A stretch of DNA of 33,237 nucleotides, taken from contig JAEXLY010000136.1 of NCBI GenBank assembly GCA_023444765.1, positions 1 through 33,237 on the forward strand, in the 5' to 3' direction. This document shows, in pieces, positions 1-8,514 of this stretch (positions are counted from its first letter, which is position 1; every line of letters begins with the position of its first letter). The notes under the pieces are model-generated. The model saw only the letters and a program-made list of their open reading frames with translations, was not told the DNA's origin and searched no databases. The translations under genes and the position numbers were made by a program. Origin of the DNA: Pseudomonadota bacterium. Its GTDB lineage: Bacteria > Pseudomonadota > Gammaproteobacteria > Xanthomonadales > Xanthomonadaceae.

Positions 1-2
1 CT

Positions 3-695
3 CCGGCCACGATCCACAACAATCCGCCGGCCACCTTCATGGGCGCGCCCGCGCCCACGGCAGCGGCGCCCCGTCCGGTCGCGGTGGCTTCGACTGCGCC
101 GGCCCAGTCCACGCGCAGGCTGCAGCAGGGCCAGGTGTACTCGTACATCAAGGACGGCGTGCGCCATTACACCAGCCAACGCCCGCGTGGCTCCGACGCC
201 ACCGCCGTGCGCACGATCAGCTACAGCTTCTTCGAGACCTGTTATGCCTGCGCGCCGCTGCCCGGAGTCAACTTCGGCAACGTGCGTCTGAACACGTCGG
301 CCTACGCCGCCGAGGTGAAGGCCGCGGCGGCGGAGTTCGGTGTGGAAGAGGCGATCGTCCGCGCGATCATGCATGCCGAGTCGGCGTTCAACCCCAATGC
401 GCTCTCGCGCGCCGGGGCCCAGGGGCTGATGCAGCTGATGCCGGCCACCGCGCGCCGTTTCGGCGTCGCCAACGCCTTCGATCCGGCGCAGAACATCCGT
501 GGCGGCGTCGAGTACCTGGCCTGGCTGCTCAAGCGCTTCAACGGCGACCTCACCCTGGCGGCCGCCGGCTACAACGCCGGGGAGGGCGCGGTCGACCGCC
601 ACAAGGGCGTGCCGCCCTACAGCGAAACCCAGCGCTACGTGGTGCGGGTGGCGCAACTGGCCGAGCGCTACCGCGGTCACGTGGCCGCGAACTGA
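3..695 (+). CDS. Lytic transglycosylase, SLT domain (5' end outside window)
   Basis: Probably a periplasmic or outer-membrane lytic transglycosylase that cleaves peptidoglycan glycan strands. The frame is open to the window edge, so the true start may lie upstream; the first internal ATG is at 39. Counting from that ATG, residues 30-50 (GQVYSYIKDGVRHYTSQRP) resemble the small DUF4124-type segment often found before SLT domains. Residues 88-210 are the SLT domain: catalytic Glu in HAESAFNPNA (E114), then GAQGLMQLMPATA and AAGYNAGEGAV, which are the classic goose-lysozyme-like signatures. The N-terminus is rich in Ala and Pro and looks like a linker. No signal peptide can be judged because the start is missing. 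Family assignment is firm; the subfamily is not resolved. Confidence 0.88.
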   Translation, partial: PATIHNNPPATFMGAPAPTAAAPRPVAVASTAPAQSTRRLQQGQVYSYIKDGVRHYTSQRPRGSDATAVRTISYSFFETCYACAPLPGVNFGNVRLNTSAYAAEVKAAAAEFGVEEAIVRAIMHAESAFNPNALSRAGAQGLMQLMPATARRFGVANAFDPAQNIRGGVEYLAWLLKRFNGDLTLAAAGYNAGEGAVDRHKGVPPYSETQRYVVRVAQLAERYRGHVAAN

Positions 696-1032
696 GCTGC
701 GTCCCCGGGGGCACCCGGGGTGGACGATGCGCGTCCGGCACATGGACATGCAGCCCTGCCGGGCCGGTCCATGCGGCCGCCTTCCTCGCGGCGCGACGCT
801 GCGCGCAACCGGTCGGTTCTGGTCAACCGGCCGCGCGCCGCGGGGGTGCTGCGCCATGCGGCGCAACAGCCTGATCGGCAAGGAGATCCAGGCCTTCCGC
901 AAGGGTGGGCGTTGTCGCAGCATTCAGCGTTCCGCTACACTTCGGCGTTCTTTGCGCGTCCGCCTCCGGGGAGGGGGCGCTCGCGGCAGCCACCTCAAAA
1001 TCAGCTACCTAAGAAGTTTCGCGGAGAGCCGG
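696..1032. other. Intergenic region before the bc1 operon
   Basis: These 337 bases separate the transglycosylase gene from petA. Frames remain open here because of high GC, but none has recognisable content. The only signal noted is the possible promoter at 912-941. No clear terminator hairpin with a T-run was found for the upstream gene. Confidence 0.5.
912..941 (+). promoter_or_regulatory. Possible sigma70 promoter of petABC
   Basis: TTGTCG at 912-917 and TACACT at 936-941 are separated by 18 bases. Each box matches the consensus at four of six positions. It lies about 90 bases before petA. The element is weak and inferred only from sequence. Confidence 0.3.
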
Positions 1033-1665
1033 ATGGCCAACGAAGCGGTATTCGACCCCGAAGACGGGGCACCCGACCATCAGGGCCGGCGCAGGTTCCT
1101 GACCGCCACCACGGCGGCCGTGGGCGCGGTGGGGGCAGGCTTCGCGGCCGTGCCGTTCATCAAGTCCTGGAATCCCAGCGCGCGGGCCCAGCTCGCCGGC
1201 GCGCCGGTCACCGTGGACATCAGCGCCCTGCAGGACGGCCAGCGCCTGATCGTGGAATGGCGCGGCCAGCCGATCTGGATCGTCAAGCGCTCCAGCGCGA
1301 TCCTGGCGGCACTGCCGACCCTGGACGGCCAGCTGCGCGATCCGAACTCGGAGAACGCCGACCAGCAACCGGCCTACATCCAGCAGGAAAGCCCGCAACT
1401 GCGGTCGTTCAAGCCGGAGATCTCGGTGCTGGTGGGCCTGTGCACGCACCTGGGCTGCTCGCCGGAGATGGTCGCCGAGATCCGCCCGGCACCGTTCGAT
1501 CCGGAGTGGAAGGGCGGCTACTTCTGCCCCTGCCACAAGTCCAAGTTCGACATGGCCGGCCGCGTCTACCAGGGCGTGCCGGCGCCGACCAACCTCGTGG
1601 TGCCGCCGCACCATTTCGCCGACGACAGCACCGTCGTCGTCGGCGTCGATCCGGGAGCGGCATGA
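1033..1665 (+). CDS. petA: Ubiquinol-cytochrome c reductase, Rieske iron-sulfur subunit
   Basis: Rieske protein of the cytochrome bc1 complex. It takes one electron from ubiquinol at the Qo site and passes it to cytochrome c1. The product is 210 residues. An N-terminal RRRFL Tat-type motif (residues 19-23) precedes a hydrophobic segment (24-43) that anchors it in the inner membrane. The [2Fe-2S] ligand boxes are CTHLGC (137-142) and CPCH (165-168), followed by the usual Pro-rich loop (GVPAPTNL). ATG 1033 is chosen because it gives the conserved short N-terminus before the Tat motif and follows a purine-rich GGAGAG. The frame is open further upstream but that part is not protein-like. It is first in the petABC operon; the stop is followed one base later by the petB start. 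Confidence 0.97.
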   Translation: MANEAVFDPEDGAPDHQGRRRFLTATTAAVGAVGAGFAAVPFIKSWNPSARAQLAGAPVTVDISALQDGQRLIVEWRGQPIWIVKRSSAILAALPTLDGQLRDPNSENADQQPAYIQQESPQLRSFKPEISVLVGLCTHLGCSPEMVAEIRPAPFDPEWKGGYFCPCHKSKFDMAGRVYQGVPAPTNLVVPPHHFADDSTVVVGVDPGAA

Positions 1666-1666
1666 G

Positions 1667-2926
1667 ATGGCCAACATGATCCAACGCACCGCCAACGGCG
1701 TGTGGGACTGGTTCACCCTGCGTGCGCCGGGCTTCATGCCCTTCTACCGCAAGCACATGTCGGAGTACTACGCTCCGAAGAACTTCAACATCTGGTACAT
1801 CTTCGGCGTCCTGTCGATCGTGGTGCTGGTCAACCAGATCCTGACCGGCATCTTCCTGACGATGCACTTCAAGCCGAGCGCGGCGGAAGCCTTCGCCTCG
1901 GTCGAATACATCATGCGCGACGTGGAGTGGGGCTGGCTGATCCGCTACATGCACAGCACCGGCGCCTCGCTGTTCTTCATCGTGGTGTACATCCACATGT
2001 TCCGGGGCCTGATGTACGGCTCCTACCAGAAGCCGCGCGAACTGGTGTGGATCCTCGGCATGCTGATCTACCTGGTGCTGATGGCCGAAGCCTTCCTCGG
2101 CTACGTCCTGCCCTGGGGCCAGATGTCGTTCTGGGGCGCCAAGGTGATCATCTCGCTGTTCGGCGCCATCCCCGTGGTCGGCAACGGCCTGACCGAGTGG
2201 ATCATGGGCGACTACCTGCCCTCCGACGCCACGCTCAACCGCTTCTTCGCCCTGCACGTGATCGCCCTGCCGCTGGTGCTGCTGCTGCTGGTGGTGCTGC
2301 ACCTGGGCGCGCTGCACGAGGTCGGTTCGAACAACCCGGACGGCGTGGAGATCAAGAAGGGTCCGAAGGGCAACCGCTGGTCCAAGACCGCGCCTGCCGA
2401 CGGCATCCCGTTCCATCCCTACTACACGGTCAAGGACACGTTCTACGTGTTCTTCTTCCTGATCGTGGCCGCCTTCATCATCTTCTTCGCGCCGGCATTC
2501 GGCGGCTGGTTCCTCGAGCACGACAACTTCACCGAGGCCAACCGCCTGGTGACGCCCGAGCACATCAAGCCGGTCTGGTACTACACGCCCTACTACGCGA
2601 TGCTGCGCGTGGTGCCCGACAAGCTGGGCGGCGTGCTGGTGATGTTCGGCGCGATCGCGATCCTGTTCGCGGTGCCGTGGCTCGACCGCGCCAAGGTCAA
2701 GTCCTACCGCTACCGCGGCCTGATGTCGAAGGTGCTGCTGGGCCTGTTCGCGGTCAGCTTCATCTGGCTCGGCAAGATCGGCGCCGGCCCGGGCACCGAT
2801 CCGGTGGAGACCATCGTCGGTCGCTTCCTGACCGCGTTCTACTTCCTGTTCTTCCTGACCATGCCGCTGTGGACGGCGATCGACAAGACCAAGCCGGTGC
2901 CGGAACGGGTGACGACGCATGACTAA
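1667..2926 (+). CDS. petB: Cytochrome b subunit of the bc1 complex
   Basis: Polytopic heme-b subunit that holds the Qo and Qi quinone sites. It is 419 residues and rich in membrane helices. Paired heme ligands are H96/H110 and H197/H212, the second pair with 14 residues between them. HEVGSNNPDG follows at about 217. The Qo loop reads PVWY (302-305) instead of the textbook PEWY. It starts one base after the petA stop and overlaps petC by eight bases, so the three subunits are translationally coupled. A separate C-terminal extension with extra membrane helices is present, as expected for a single-gene cytochrome b rather than a split b6/subunit IV. Confidence 0.97.
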   Translation: MANMIQRTANGVWDWFTLRAPGFMPFYRKHMSEYYAPKNFNIWYIFGVLSIVVLVNQILTGIFLTMHFKPSAAEAFASVEYIMRDVEWGWLIRYMHSTGASLFFIVVYIHMFRGLMYGSYQKPRELVWILGMLIYLVLMAEAFLGYVLPWGQMSFWGAKVIISLFGAIPVVGNGLTEWIMGDYLPSDATLNRFFALHVIALPLVLLLLVVLHLGALHEVGSNNPDGVEIKKGPKGNRWSKTAPADGIPFHPYYTVKDTFYVFFFLIVAAFIIFFAPAFGGWFLEHDNFTEANRLVTPEHIKPVWYYTPYYAMLRVVPDKLGGVLVMFGAIAILFAVPWLDRAKVKSYRYRGLMSKVLLGLFAVSFIWLGKIGAGPGTDPVETIVGRFLTAFYFLFFLTMPLWTAIDKTKPVPERVTTHD

Positions 2927-3665
2927 GACCATCCTTTCCCGCATCGCGGTTCTCGCCAGTGGGATGCTGCTCTCGTTCGCGGCGCTGGCCGCGGGCGGCG
3001 GCCCGGTGCAGCACGCCGGCACCGACCTGTCGGACCGCGCCTCGCTGCAGCGCGGCGCACAGCTGTTCATGAACTACTGCGCGGGCTGCCACTCGCTCAA
3101 GTACCTGCGCTACTCGCGCATGGCCGACGACCTGGGCCTGACCGAGGACGAGGTGATGTCCAACCTCAACCTCACCGGCGCCAAGTTCGGCGAGCACATC
3201 GTCTCCTCGATGCCCGCCGAGCAGGCGAGCCGCTGGTTCGGCCAGGTGCCGCCCGACCTGAGCCTGATCACCCGCGTGCGCGGCAGCGACTGGGTTTTCA
3301 CCTACATGAAGTCGTTCTACCTGGACGAGACGCGTCCGCTGGGCTGGAACAACACCCTGTTCCCGAATGCCTCGATGCCCAATCCGTTCTGGAAGCAGCA
3401 GGGCCTGCAGCACGCGGTCTATGCCGAACAGGCCGAGGGCGGCGGCGATCCGGAGGTCGAGCGCCTGGAGGTTTCCTCGCCGGGCACCCAGAGCGCGACG
3501 GAGTTCGACCAGACCATCCGCGATCTCACCGCCTTCCTCGAGTACGCCGGCGAGCCGGCCGCGCTCAAGCGCCAGGGGATCGGCGTGTGGGTGATCCTGT
3601 TCCTGTCGTTCCTCACGCTGCTGGCCTGGCTGATGAAGAACGAGTACTGGAGGGACGTGCACTAG
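2919..3665 (+). CDS. petC: Cytochrome c1 of the bc1 complex
   Basis: Periplasmic c-type heme subunit, anchored by one C-terminal helix, that passes electrons from the Rieske protein to soluble cytochrome c. It is 248 residues: a signal peptide at 1-25 ending in ALAA, a heme-binding CAGCH (54-58), the LKYLRYSRM stretch that follows heme motifs in this family, and a C-terminal membrane helix (about residues 219-240, GVWVILFLSFLTLLAWLM). The gene overlaps petB by eight bases and ends the operon. The next gene starts 146 bases downstream with no obvious terminator between. Confidence 0.97.
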   Translation: MTKTILSRIAVLASGMLLSFAALAAGGGPVQHAGTDLSDRASLQRGAQLFMNYCAGCHSLKYLRYSRMADDLGLTEDEVMSNLNLTGAKFGEHIVSSMPAEQASRWFGQVPPDLSLITRVRGSDWVFTYMKSFYLDETRPLGWNNTLFPNASMPNPFWKQQGLQHAVYAEQAEGGGDPEVERLEVSSPGTQSATEFDQTIRDLTAFLEYAGEPAALKRQGIGVWVILFLSFLTLLAWLMKNEYWRDVH

Positions 3666-3811
3666 AACCGGCGGTGCGGCGCGGGCGGCGTGGTCCGGGA
3701 GTGGCGGATCGCGCCGGCCTGGCATCGTCCGGGGCGAAGACCGGGTGACCGCCTGCGAGGGGCAGACGGCGCCGTGCGGCCGGCGGATTCCGGCCGCGGG
3801 AGAAGCCGTTG

Positions 3812-4447
3812 ATGGCAGCGAGTCCACGTATGCGCAATGCAATGACCCTGTTTTCGTCCGTCGACGATGTGCTGTGCCATCGGGTACGGCTGGTCCTGGC
3901 CGCCAAGGGCGTCACCTACGACCTGATCCCGGTCGATCCGCAGAACCCGCCGCCCGACCTGATCGACCTCAATCCGTACCATTCGGTGCCGACGCTGGTC
4001 GAGCGCGACCAGGTGCTGTACGCGGCCAGCGTGGTCTGCGAGTACCTCGACGAACGCTACCCGCACCCGCCGCTGATGCCGGTCGACCCGCTCTCGCGCG
4101 CGCGCCTGCGTCTGGCGATGCTGCGCATCGAGCACGACTGGGTGCCGCAGGTGCAGGCGATCCAGTTCGGCGGCCGCCAGCAGGCCGAGGCCGGCCGCAG
4201 GCGCCTGAAGGAGCTGCTGACCGCCTCGATTCCGCTGTTCAAGGCCAGCAAGTTCTTCCTCAATCCCGAGATGAGTCTGGCCGACTGCGCCATCGCGCCC
4301 ATCATCTGGCGGCTCGCCGCGCTCGAGGTACCGCTGCCCAAGGATGGCAAGGTGATCGAGGAATACGGCAACCGCATCTTCCGCAATCCCGGCTTCGCCC
4401 GCAGCCTCACGCCGCAGGAACGGCACCTGCGCGAGCTGCCCGAGTGA
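3812..4447 (+). CDS. sspA: Stringent starvation protein A
   Basis: Glutathione-S-transferase-fold protein that binds RNA polymerase and shifts transcription under starvation or acid stress in gammaproteobacteria. It has 211 residues. The thioredoxin-like N-terminal domain contains LNPYHSVPTLV with the cis-Pro, and an all-helical C-terminal domain follows with LNPEMSLADCAIAPIIWRL, the SspA signature. ATG 3812 (MAASPRMRN) is preferred; a TTG codon directly before it would add one residue. It sits between petC and sspB, the usual order in many beta- and gammaproteobacteria. The catalytic Ser/Tyr of true GSTs is not evident, as expected for SspA. Confidence 0.94.
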   Translation: MAASPRMRNAMTLFSSVDDVLCHRVRLVLAAKGVTYDLIPVDPQNPPPDLIDLNPYHSVPTLVERDQVLYAASVVCEYLDERYPHPPLMPVDPLSRARLRLAMLRIEHDWVPQVQAIQFGGRQQAEAGRRRLKELLTASIPLFKASKFFLNPEMSLADCAIAPIIWRLAALEVPLPKDGKVIEEYGNRIFRNPGFARSLTPQERHLRELPE

Positions 4448-4509
4448 CGGGCGCGGCGCCGCCGGATGCGTCCACCGGCGCCGGCAGGTCCTGAGCCCGA
4501 TCCCAGCGA

Positions 4510-4941
4510 ATGTCCGATTCCCCCCCCAGCATGACCAGCCATCGCCCGTACCTGTTGCGGGCGCTGTACGAGTGGATCGCCGATAACGGCATGACGCCGC
4601 ACATCCTGGTCGATGCGCAGCTTCCGGGCGTGCGCGTGCCGCCGCATACGGTCAAGGAAGGGCGCGTGGTGCTCAACATCGCCGACCGCGCCGTGGCCAG
4701 GCTCGAGCTCGACAACGAGGCGGTACGCTTCACCGCGCGCTTCGGCGGCGTCAGCCATCCGGTGGTCGTTCCGGTGAGCGCGGTGCTCGCGATCTATGCG
4801 CGCGAAACCGGGCAGGGCATGGCCCTGCCCGAGGACCCGGGCGCAACGGCACCACCGCCGGACGACGAACCCACGCCGCCGGACGACACGCCGGGAGAGG
4901 ATGCGCCGAAGCGTGGCGCCCACCTGCGGGTCATCAAGTAA
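4510..4941 (+). CDS. sspB: ClpXP protease specificity-enhancing factor
   Basis: Adaptor that delivers ssrA-tagged and some other substrates to ClpXP. It is 143 residues. The N-terminal part (MTSHRPYLLRALYEWIADNGMTPHI, near residues 8-32) and the beta-rich core ending in VPVSAVLAIYARETGQGM are typical of SspB. An acidic, Pro-rich linker (about 105-130) leads to a basic tail GAHLRVIK, the conserved XB peptide that docks on the ClpX zinc domain. It follows sspA with a 62-base gap, so the two are probably co-transcribed. Confidence 0.95.
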   Translation: MSDSPPSMTSHRPYLLRALYEWIADNGMTPHILVDAQLPGVRVPPHTVKEGRVVLNIADRAVARLELDNEAVRFTARFGGVSHPVVVPVSAVLAIYARETGQGMALPEDPGATAPPPDDEPTPPDDTPGEDAPKRGAHLRVIK

Positions 4942-4979
4942 CCGTCGCCATGGCGCCGCCCTGGCCGGCGGGCGGCGGG

Positions 4980-5315
4980 TCAATGGAGCGTCAGCACCTG
5001 GGTCGCGCGCGCCGGGCCGCTGAATCCGACCAGCTCGTCGCCGTGCAGCACCAGGCGGCCCACGTGCCGTTGCACGCCGTCCTCGGAGTACTCGAAGCGG
5101 AAGCTGCGTTCCAGCCCGAGCCGCCCGTTCGCATGCCGGCGCAGCCGCAGGCCACTGGCGTGCACGCTCTGGTCGAGCCAGATCACCCCGGCCGCCTGGC
5201 AGGCGCTGCGGCCCACGCTCGCGGCGCGTTCGGCGGCCGCACGGGAGGCGTTCCACCAGGCGTAGCCGGCGGCGCCGGCGATCATCAGCGCGATCAGGGC
5301 GGGGAAGTCGGGCAT
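4980..5315 (-). CDS. DUF3301 family protein, single membrane anchor
   Basis: Small protein of 111 residues. One hydrophobic segment at residues 5-22 (ALIALMIAGAAGYAWW) suggests an inner-membrane anchor. The rest, with SACQAAGVIWLDQSV, LRLRRHANGRLGLERSFRFEYS and a final beta-rich part, matches the pattern I know for DUF3301. No enzyme motif is visible and the function is unknown. It is convergent with sspB (38 bases between stops) and lies upstream of nadC on the same strand with a 96-base gap. Confidence 0.8.
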   Translation of the reverse strand: MPDFPALIALMIAGAAGYAWWNASRAAAERAASVGRSACQAAGVIWLDQSVHASGLRLRRHANGRLGLERSFRFEYSEDGVQRHVGRLVLHGDELVGFSGPARATQVLTLH

Positions 5316-5411
5316 GGCGGCAATGTGGCGTCACGCACCGGCGAATGCAATCGCCGGCGCCGGGACGGCGGGTTGCGACAGGGGCTGCTGGCGCAGGGCG
5401 GGCGTCCCGGC

Positions 5412-6293
5412 TCAGCCGGGTGGGGGGCCGAGCTTGAGCGACAGGTCGATCGCGCGCAGGTGCTTGGTCAGCGCGCCGATCGAGATGCAGTCCACGCCGT
5501 CAAGGGCGATAGCGAGGACGCCGTCCATGTCGACGCCGCCCGACACCTCGAGGGGAATCCGTCCGTCGTATGGGGGCGCATGCGCGATGCGTACCGCCTC
5601 GCGGCGGTCGGCGGCGTCGAAATCGTCGATCAGGATGCGGTCGCAGCCAGCGTCCAGCGCCTCGCGCAGTTGCCCGAGCGTCTCCACCTCCACGATCAGC
5701 GGCAGCTCCGGCCGCGCGGTCCGCGCGGCGCCGATCGCCGCGGCCACCGAGCCGAACGCCCGCACGTGGTTCTCCTTCAGCATCACCGCGTCGTACAGAC
5801 CCATGCGATGGTTCTGTCCGCCGCCGGCGCGCACCGCGTACTTCTGGGCCAGGCGCAGACCAGGCAGCGTCTTGCGGGTGTCGAGGATGCGGGTCGAGGT
5901 GCCGGCCACCGCCGCGACGTAGGCGGCGGTTGCGGTCGCGGTCCCGCTCAGCGTCTGCAGGAAGTTGAGCGAAGCCCGCTCGGCGCTGACCAGCGCGCGG
6001 GCCCGGCCCTGCAGCGTGGCGAGTACGGTGCCGGCGCCGACGCGGTCGCCTTCGGACACGCGCCAGTCGATCCGCACCTGCGGGTCGAGCGCGCGGTGGC
6101 AGGCATCGAACCAGGGCCGTCCACAGACGACGGCCTCCTCCTTGCACAGCAGGTAGGCCTGGTCCGGTGCGTCGGGCAGCAGCGCGGCGGTGACGTCTCC
6201 GCCACCCAGGTCCTCGGCCAGGGCGCGGGCGACGTCGGACGCGACCAGTTCGGGGTCGGGCAGGTGCAGGAGCGATGGCGCGATGTCGGGCAT
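5412..6293 (-). CDS. nadC: Nicotinate-nucleotide pyrophosphorylase (carboxylating)
   Basis: Quinolinate phosphoribosyltransferase: converts quinolinate and PRPP to nicotinate mononucleotide, CO2 and pyrophosphate in de novo NAD synthesis. It has 293 residues, normal for the family. Visible motifs are EDLGGGDVT (27-35), ERASLNFLQTLSGTAT (105-120), DTRKTLPGLR (138-147), MLKENHV (171-177) and EVSGGVDMDG near residue 245. The start ATG at 6293 gives MPDIAPSLLHL. It is separated from the Trm112-like gene by 112 bases. No regulatory element was seen. Confidence 0.96.
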   Translation of the reverse strand: MPDIAPSLLHLPDPELVASDVARALAEDLGGGDVTAALLPDAPDQAYLLCKEEAVVCGRPWFDACHRALDPQVRIDWRVSEGDRVGAGTVLATLQGRARALVSAERASLNFLQTLSGTATATAAYVAAVAGTSTRILDTRKTLPGLRLAQKYAVRAGGGQNHRMGLYDAVMLKENHVRAFGSVAAAIGAARTARPELPLIVEVETLGQLREALDAGCDRILIDDFDAADRREAVRIAHAPPYDGRIPLEVSGGVDMDGVLAIALDGVDCISIGALTKHLRAIDLSLKLGPPPG

Positions 6294-6405
6294 GGCGGAC
6301 CCTGGGATGGATGCCGGGCATGGCCGGCGCGGCTGGCGCGCGCCGCGGTCGCGCCGCGCAAGGCGGGATGGGCATGCGGCGGGCCAGGCCCGCCACAGGC
6401 GCCGG

Positions 6406-6675
6406 TCAGCCCTTGGGGAAATCGGCGACCTGCCCGGTGGGGATCGCTTCCTCGGACAACAACACCGGGATCCCGTCGTCGACGCGGTACACCAGCTTGC
6501 GGTCGTGCGTCACCAGCGCTTCGCGCAACGGCGCTGACTGCGCCGACCCGTCGACCCGGTGCAGGGCGCCCGCGGCCGTCGCGGCATTGAGCGCGGCCAG
6601 GCCCGCCGGGTCGAGCAGGGCCAGCGGTTGCCGGGTCGCGGGGCAGACGAGGAGGTCGAGCAGCTTGCGGTCCAT
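6406..6675 (-). CDS. Trm112/YcaR-like small protein
   Basis: 89-residue protein beginning MDRKLLDLLVCPATRQPL, the conserved opening of the Trm112/YcaR family; a VYRVDDGIPVLL stretch (62-73) is the other conserved block. Eukaryotic and archaeal Trm112 activates methyltransferases; the bacterial role is not established. Only one Cys-Pro is present (C11), so the zinc-ribbon form with four Cys is not seen. The open frame extends further upstream but ATG 6675 matches the family start. The gene is divergent from purE with 57 bases between the starts. Confidence 0.85.
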   Translation of the reverse strand: MDRKLLDLLVCPATRQPLALLDPAGLAALNAATAAGALHRVDGSAQSAPLREALVTHDRKLVYRVDDGIPVLLSEEAIPTGQVADFPKG

Positions 6676-6701
6676 GGCGGGAAGGCGATCGGATGAGCCG
6701 C

Positions 6702-6707
6702 TAGAAT
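6702..6707 (+). promoter_or_regulatory. Possible -10 element of purEK
   Basis: TAGAAT at 6702-6707 lies 25 bases before the purE start and within the divergent intergenic space. No good -35 box is seen 16-18 bases upstream, so this is tentative. Confidence 0.25.
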
Positions 6708-6732
6708 ACGTCTTTAGGTCCGGGGACACCGC

Positions 6733-7236
6733 ATGTCCGCTTCTCCTGCAAGCCCGCTGGTCGGGGTCGTGATGGGTTCGCGTTCCGACTGGGAGACCAT
6801 GCAGCACGCCGTACAGAAGCTCGAGGCGCTGTGCATCGCCCACGAGGTGCGCGTGGTCTCGGCGCACCGCACGCCCGACGTGCTGTTCGACTATGCCGCC
6901 ACTGCGCAGGCGCGCGGGCTGCGCGCGATCATCGCCGGCGCGGGCGGCGCGGCGCACCTGCCGGGGATGCTGGCGGCCAAGACCGCGGTGCCGGTACTGG
7001 GCGTGCCGGTGCAGAGCCGTGCGCTGAACGGCCTCGATTCGCTGCTCTCGATCGTGCAGATGCCCGCGGGCATTCCGGTCGCGACTTTTGCCATCGGCCA
7101 GGCCGGCGCGGCCAACGCGGCCCTGTTCGCCGCCGCCATGCTGGCGCACGACCAGGCCGGCACCGCCGCCGCCCTGGCCGACTTCCGCCAGCGCCAGACC
7201 GACGAGGTCACCGGCGCGGACGATCCGCGGCGGTGA
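6733..7236 (+). CDS. purE: N5-carboxyaminoimidazole ribonucleotide mutase
   Basis: Class I PurE: rearranges N5-CAIR to CAIR in purine synthesis. It has 167 residues. GSRSDW (15-20) is the phosphate and substrate loop, SAHRTPD (43-49) carries the catalytic His, and IAGAGGAAHLPGM and GVPVQSRALNGLDSLLSIVQMP follow. The C-terminal tail after about residue 155 is short and variable. The stop codon overlaps the purK GTG start, so the pair is translationally coupled. Confidence 0.97.
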   Translation: MSASPASPLVGVVMGSRSDWETMQHAVQKLEALCIAHEVRVVSAHRTPDVLFDYAATAQARGLRAIIAGAGGAAHLPGMLAAKTAVPVLGVPVQSRALNGLDSLLSIVQMPAGIPVATFAIGQAGAANAALFAAAMLAHDQAGTAAALADFRQRQTDEVTGADDPRR

Positions 7237-8393
7237 GTGGCGTGACGACGGTCGGCATCCTCGGCGGTGGCCAGCTCGCGCGCATGCTGGCGCTCGCGGG
7301 GACGCCGCTGGGCCTGCGCTTCCTGGTGCTGGATCCCGCCGCCGATGCCTGCGCAGGACAGTGCGCTCCGCTGCTGGTGGGCGACTTCCGCGACGAAGCC
7401 GTGCTGGCGGATTTCGCATCGCGCGTCGACGTGGCCACCTTCGATTTCGAGAACGTGCCGGCCGCCAGCGCCGAGTGGCTGGCGCGTCACGTGCCGGTGT
7501 ATCCGGGGCCTGGGGCGCTGGCAGCCGCCCAGGACCGTCTGGTGGAGAAAACGCTGTTCCGTGCGCTCGGCATCCCGGTGCCCGACTTCGCGGCGGTCGA
7601 CACGCGCGCCTCGCTCGACGCGGCGGTGGCGCAGGTCGGCGCCCCGGGCATCCTCAAGACGCGGCGCCTGGGCTACGACGGCAAGGGACAGTTCCGCATC
7701 CGCTCGCTGGACGATGTCGACGACGCCTGGCGGGCCCTCGGTGCACAGGCGCCCTCGGTCGGGCTGATCTACGAAGCTTTCGTCCCGTTCGAGCGCGAGC
7801 TGAGCGTGGTGGCCGTCCGCGGACGCGAGGGCGAGTTCCGGACCTGGCCGCTCACCCAGAACTGGCACGTCGATGGCGTGCTCTCGGCGAGCCTGGCGCC
7901 CGCGGCCTGCGAACCGGCCCTCGCCGCGCAGGCACATGCGCACGCCCGCGCACTCGCCGAGCACCTGGATTACGTCGGCGTGTTCGCGCTGGAACTGTTC
8001 TGTCGCGACGGCGTGCTGCTGGCCAACGAGATGGCGCCGCGCGTGCACAACTCCGGCCACTGGACGATCGAGGGCGCGGACACTTCGCAGTTCCAGAACC
8101 ACCTGCGCGCCGTGCTCGGCCTCCCGCTGGGCGAGACCCGGGCGCTGGGCCAGGCCTGCATGCTCAACTGGATCGGGGCGATGCCGGAGGCGGGCGCGAT
8201 CCTGCGCCAGCCTGGCGGACATTGGCACGACTATGGCAAGCAGCCACGCGAAGGCCGCAAGGTGGGCCACGCCACGCTGCGCGCGGATGGTCCCGGCGAA
8301 CTGGCGCGGACCCTGCGCGCAGCGGGCGCCGCGCTTGCGCGGGAATCGCAGGTGGCACCAGTGCTGCGCGCCCTGGAGCACGCGGACGCCTGA
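7233..8393 (+). CDS. purK: N5-carboxyaminoimidazole ribonucleotide synthase
   Basis: ATP-grasp enzyme that makes N5-CAIR from AIR, bicarbonate and ATP and supplies PurE. It has 386 residues if the GTG at 7233, overlapping the purE stop, is used; another in-frame GTG at 7242 would shorten it by three residues. GILGGGQLARM begins the N-terminal Rossmann-like domain, KTRRLGYDGKGQ marks the ATP-grasp lid, and NEMAPRVHNSGHWT is the conserved catalytic block. The following gene is convergent, 121 bases away. Confidence 0.96.
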   Translation: MSGVTTVGILGGGQLARMLALAGTPLGLRFLVLDPAADACAGQCAPLLVGDFRDEAVLADFASRVDVATFDFENVPAASAEWLARHVPVYPGPGALAAAQDRLVEKTLFRALGIPVPDFAAVDTRASLDAAVAQVGAPGILKTRRLGYDGKGQFRIRSLDDVDDAWRALGAQAPSVGLIYEAFVPFERELSVVAVRGREGEFRTWPLTQNWHVDGVLSASLAPAACEPALAAQAHAHARALAEHLDYVGVFALELFCRDGVLLANEMAPRVHNSGHWTIEGADTSQFQNHLRAVLGLPLGETRALGQACMLNWIGAMPEAGAILRQPGGHWHDYGKQPREGRKVGHATLRADGPGELARTLRAAGAALARESQVAPVLRALEHADA

Positions 8394-8514
8394 CCCGGCG
8401 TGGCAGCCCTTTCTGCCGCATCGGACCCAAGGTCAAGCCGGATCGGGCTGTCACGGCCCCGGCATGGCGCGCGGGCGGATCCTGCCGCGCAGGCCGGTGC
8501 GCGGCGCGGGTGCG

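Noticed and set aside
5500..6396. Long alternative minus-strand frame over nadC
   Set aside because: The other frame has all nadC motifs; this one is Arg/Pro-rich shadow sequence.
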